Assembly: GCA_009801015.1 (NCBI GenBank)
Contig: VHZZ01000234.1
Location: forward strand, 102,102-166,101
Origin: Silene noctiflora
Taxonomy: Eukaryota > Streptophyta > Magnoliopsida > Caryophyllales > Caryophyllaceae
Length of the DNA stretch: 64,000 nucleotides
Reading direction: 5' to 3'
Part shown: in pieces, positions 61,517 through 64,000 of the stretch
How the letters are laid out: every line of letters starts with the position of its first letter
Position numbering within the stretch: the first letter of the stretch is position 1
Position numbers and translations under genes: made by a program
The notes under the pieces: model-generated
What the model saw: only the letters and a program-made list of their open reading frames with translations
Told to the model about the DNA's origin: nothing
Databases searched by the model: none

Positions 61517-62147
61517 CTTCCTCCGTCTCGGTTAATGGTTGTCTTTTTGTTTTGGCACAAAGGTTCTGTTTGGTAAGGCATTTCAGATACTTGATTTAGT
61601 CAAAATAGCTTATTTGACCAAAATTTCAAGTACCTTATTTTTTTGTAAGCGTTTGGCATGTAGCTTATTTAACCAAATAAGTTACCTAAAATGAAATGCT
61701 ACTTGAAGTAACATTTGAGATTTCAGGTATCTGATTTGATTTGATTTTCCCTTTTTATCCCTTAAATCTATGTTATTAAATAATTATCATATCCTTTTAC
61801 GTCATTTCATTAAAATCAATTAACTTTTAAGTTAGTTTGCCAAACATTTTTTTTATATAATCAGTTACTTTATCCGTTCCTATTTTTCAGCTACCTTATC
61901 AATTACTTTTTCAGGTTTCAGTTAGCTTTTCAATTTTCAGCTACCTTTTAAGGTTTCAGTTAGTTTTACCAAACAGAGCCAAAGACCAAGCAAAGGGGAG
62001 GGGGTTAATTACTAAATGACAAGTTGATCGGATTGAGTGTAAATGATCAAATTGTTCATCAAGTTCACTCTTAAAATAGAAAAGACAATAATTGACTAAG
62101 ACACCCAAAATACAATAAGACAACAAATGAACGGGACAGAAAAAGTA
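61517..62147. mobile_element. Stowaway-like MITE interrupted by a Tourist-like insertion
   Basis: Left end TTCCTCCGTCTCGG (61517) and right end CGGGACAGAAAAAGTA (62147) are degenerate Stowaway termini. The host interior TTTTGGCACAAA|AAAGACCAAG is split at 61561/61981. Confidence 0.68.
61562..61980. mobile_element. Tourist/Harbinger-like MITE nested in a Stowaway
   Basis: 419 bp with ends GGTTCTGTTTGG and, reversed, GGCTCTGTTTGG (one mismatch in 12), flanked by AAA on both sides (61559-61561, 61981-61983), a 3-bp duplication in keeping with PIF/Harbinger elements. No coding. Confidence 0.72.
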
Positions 62148-63043
62148 TATTTTTAATATTTTTCATGACGGGTGAAATCCTACTCGCTATTTTTTCATCA
62201 AATGTGTGCTAGGTAAACCTCGAACATATGTGGTGGCTTGCAGATCGTGTACACCTGATTAACCACTTTTTTACTAGGAGACAAACTCGAAGTTTATAAG
62301 GCATGGTTTTATACCATAAATTACCATTGCAATATTGGTTTTGGGAGAATTCAACTAAGTATTCACCACTAGAGCACTCTTATGAAGAGACGTTGTGTCA
62401 TATATAAAGAGTCGGTCTCGGGACTTGATCTTTTCAGCGGAAACTGATTTTGGTTGAATTAACTTGTATTGTGTCTGCATGGAGTTAACATGGATGAGAA
62501 TGGTCTATAGGGTCAAGTTAAAAAAAAGCAAAACTAAACTAAATTAACGTAAGTTGAGGTAAAAATTAAAATAACTCTGAGTGAGCTTAAATAAAGTCAT
62601 AGAGAATGAGACCACATGGAAACTCAATAACGATCCCACGACAATGGTGTAATCGTGTAACCCAATTTTTTGGAAAAGGAAAACCAAACACGCATTGTAC
62701 TACCAAGAGACTGGCAAAAAGGCAACCTAATCGATGGGCTGCCTTCTGGCCAGCTCAACCGACCTCCCATGGGCCGGTTCAAGGCAGCCTTCTGCTAGTT
62801 AGGGCCGCCACCAATCATGAGTCAGACACTTACACCCTGTTCTTTTGGACTGAAATTGTCCAAACTGATCTGATCTGAACTAAATTAAACTTATTGAACC
62901 TGAAGCGAGATTTAGGGTGAAGTGAACTAATAAAAACTGAAATTAAGTTTAGAAGAACAAAGCCTCGGTCTGTCAGTCACCGGCCTTCTTCTATCAAATC
63001 AGCCCGATAATACCCGAGCCGACAAGTAGCAGCTCGGCCCAGT
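62148..63043. other. Non-coding interval before the truncated LINE
   Basis: No supported gene. The 90-codon plus frame at 62606-62878 is repetitive-biased and lacks a domain. Confidence 0.45.
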
Positions 63044-63796
63044 GGCCACCTCTACATTTTTTTTTTTTTTGGTCAAACATAAGCGGGTTAAAACCCCAAG
63101 CGTAAAAAACTAAAACAACAAAAATTAATTGGAAAACATCAAGACAACTCGAGGCCACGCCATTCCACCCAAAGTCCTGAAGTGCAAGGTTAGTAAGCTG
63201 AGGCGGCAAAGCTTCCCTCTCGAACACGACTAAAGATTGTGGGTGAGCCACTCCAAGGTCAGCTAACCAATCTGCGCACCGATTTGCCTCACGATAAATG
63301 TGTTTTAGCTGCACTTCCCAAAGAGTATCTTGAATCAAACATTTGCAAATTTTCAACATGTGTGAGTGTGCCGAGGGCAGTTCATTGTCTGTCTTCACAA
63401 ATAGGATTACACATCCAGTTGTATCTAAGTATTGTACAACCAAGGTATAAGAATGCGAGCATGTATGTATTTTTTCTGAGCTAATGCAAAGTTCATATTT
63501 TTAACATGTAAATGGATGAAATCAGATACTTTCTAATAAAGCTCATATTCTTTAACATTCAGATACTTTATTACAAAGCTCAGATTCTACGCCGTACAAC
63601 TGGTTGTATAGTCCATGAATTGGTCTGTCTTTAAGAAGCTTTCAACGACTTGCGAATCGATTTGAATTAGAATCCGAGGATACATTCGTTCCTTAGTGAT
63701 TAATAGACCAAGTCAAAGTGCCATAATCTCAGCTCTTGTCACCGTTGCTACTCCAATATTTTCCGCAAAAGCCGCGAGAACAGGGCCACCTCTACA
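63044..63796 (-). mobile_element. Heavily 5'-truncated LINE with 13-bp target duplication
   Basis: On the minus strand the element runs 63783 to 63057 and ends in a poly-A (plus-strand T-run 63057-63070). GGCCACCTCTACA flanks it at 63044-63056 and 63784-63796, a perfect 13-bp duplication. Coding remnants are the RVT_3 RNase H domain: TRAEIMAL then stop, IQIDSQVVESF, and, after a frame change, LWEVQLKHIYREANRCADWL with a PPQLTNLALQDFGWNG tail typical of LINE C-termini. About 727 bp; frame broken by stops. Confidence 0.92.
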
Positions 63797-63890
63797 GTGG
63801 CACTACTTTTACTTTACCAAACCCTTTGATTTCATTGATCTTGTCGGAGAATAAAAAACCTTTAAAAAACCCAAAACTTCTACTAAGCTA

Positions 63891-64000
63891 ATGCAGATTT
63901 CAAAACCCTCAGTATTACAATCCATAGTAATACTACTAACATCTCTGTTCATAGCTTCATTTTTCCTCAAACCCTCTCAAAATTCCATCCAAATTCCTCA
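63891..64000 (+). CDS. N-terminal fragment of a membrane-anchored protein (runs off the window)
   Basis: An ATG at 63891 opens a frame that stays open for the last 110 bases. The peptide starts MQISKPSVLQS, then a hydrophobic IVILLTSLFIASFFL, then polar KPSQNS: a type II signal-anchor or signal peptide, as in Golgi glycosyltransferases and many secreted proteins. Family not identifiable from 36 codons. The LINE insertion ends 107 bp before this ATG, so it sits in the proximal promoter or leader. Confidence 0.55.
   Translation, partial: MQISKPSVLQSIVILLTSLFIASFFLKPSQNSIQIP

Overview
This is a flowering-plant nuclear window, almost certainly a dicot: AT-rich, intron-bearing genes with GT-AG (one GC-AG) junctions, plant-only families (LOB-domain, AHL), plant-type KEULE Sec1 protein, telo-box and site II promoter motifs on a ribosomal-protein gene, and many plant DNA transposons. 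The repeated CTCCCTCCGTCCC-type Stowaway copies and the GTGACGGATA-type repeats look like those of Caryophyllales genomes, but that placement is an inference. Two assembly gaps (22213-22972 and 47354-48121) and one isolated N (23711) interrupt it.

Layout. 1-9.8 kb is gene-free and repeat-rich: a broken LINE (936-3245), a foldback MITE with 9-bp target duplications (6640-7180), a Helitron 3' end (8167) and several copies of a GTGACGG repeat family. 9.9-14.4 kb holds a two-exon LOB-domain transcription factor whose 3.7 kb intron is packed with transposons of at least three classes. 15.97-17.79 kb is an intronless 608-residue protein with a FAR1/MULE-like zinc-binding signature. 17.8-27 kb is mostly non-coding, with a LINE RNase H scrap, tandem repeats and gap 1. 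27.15-30.59 kb is a five-exon AHL (AT-hook plus PPC) DNA-binding protein. A tRNA-Lys follows at 31.56 kb.

32.43-37.69 kb (minus) is a ten-exon TBL2-like WD40 protein with an N-terminal membrane anchor; 39.10-46.00 kb (minus) is a 21-exon Sec1/Munc18 protein of the KEULE type. Both were rebuilt exon by exon with matching phases. Gap 2 hides the 5' exons of a DHHC S-acyltransferase whose six last exons run 48.96-51.38 kb (plus). tRNA-Asn (52.95 kb), a complete Helitron, an unidentified open frame and a tRNA-Asn-like relic follow, then a six-exon myeloid-leukemia-factor (MLF) homologue (55.0-56.95 kb, plus) with a GC-AG intron, tRNA-Asp (57.4 kb) and ribosomal protein S18 (59.1-61.26 kb, minus). 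The window ends with a nested MITE pair, a truncated LINE with a perfect 13-bp target duplication, and, about 100 bp beyond it, the first 36 codons of a new gene with an N-terminal membrane anchor.

The genes are independent housekeeping and regulatory loci (vesicle fusion, protein lipidation, translation, transcription), not a cluster or pathway. I saw no evidence of a new multi-gene system; the most interesting material is transposon structure and a few splice-site oddities.
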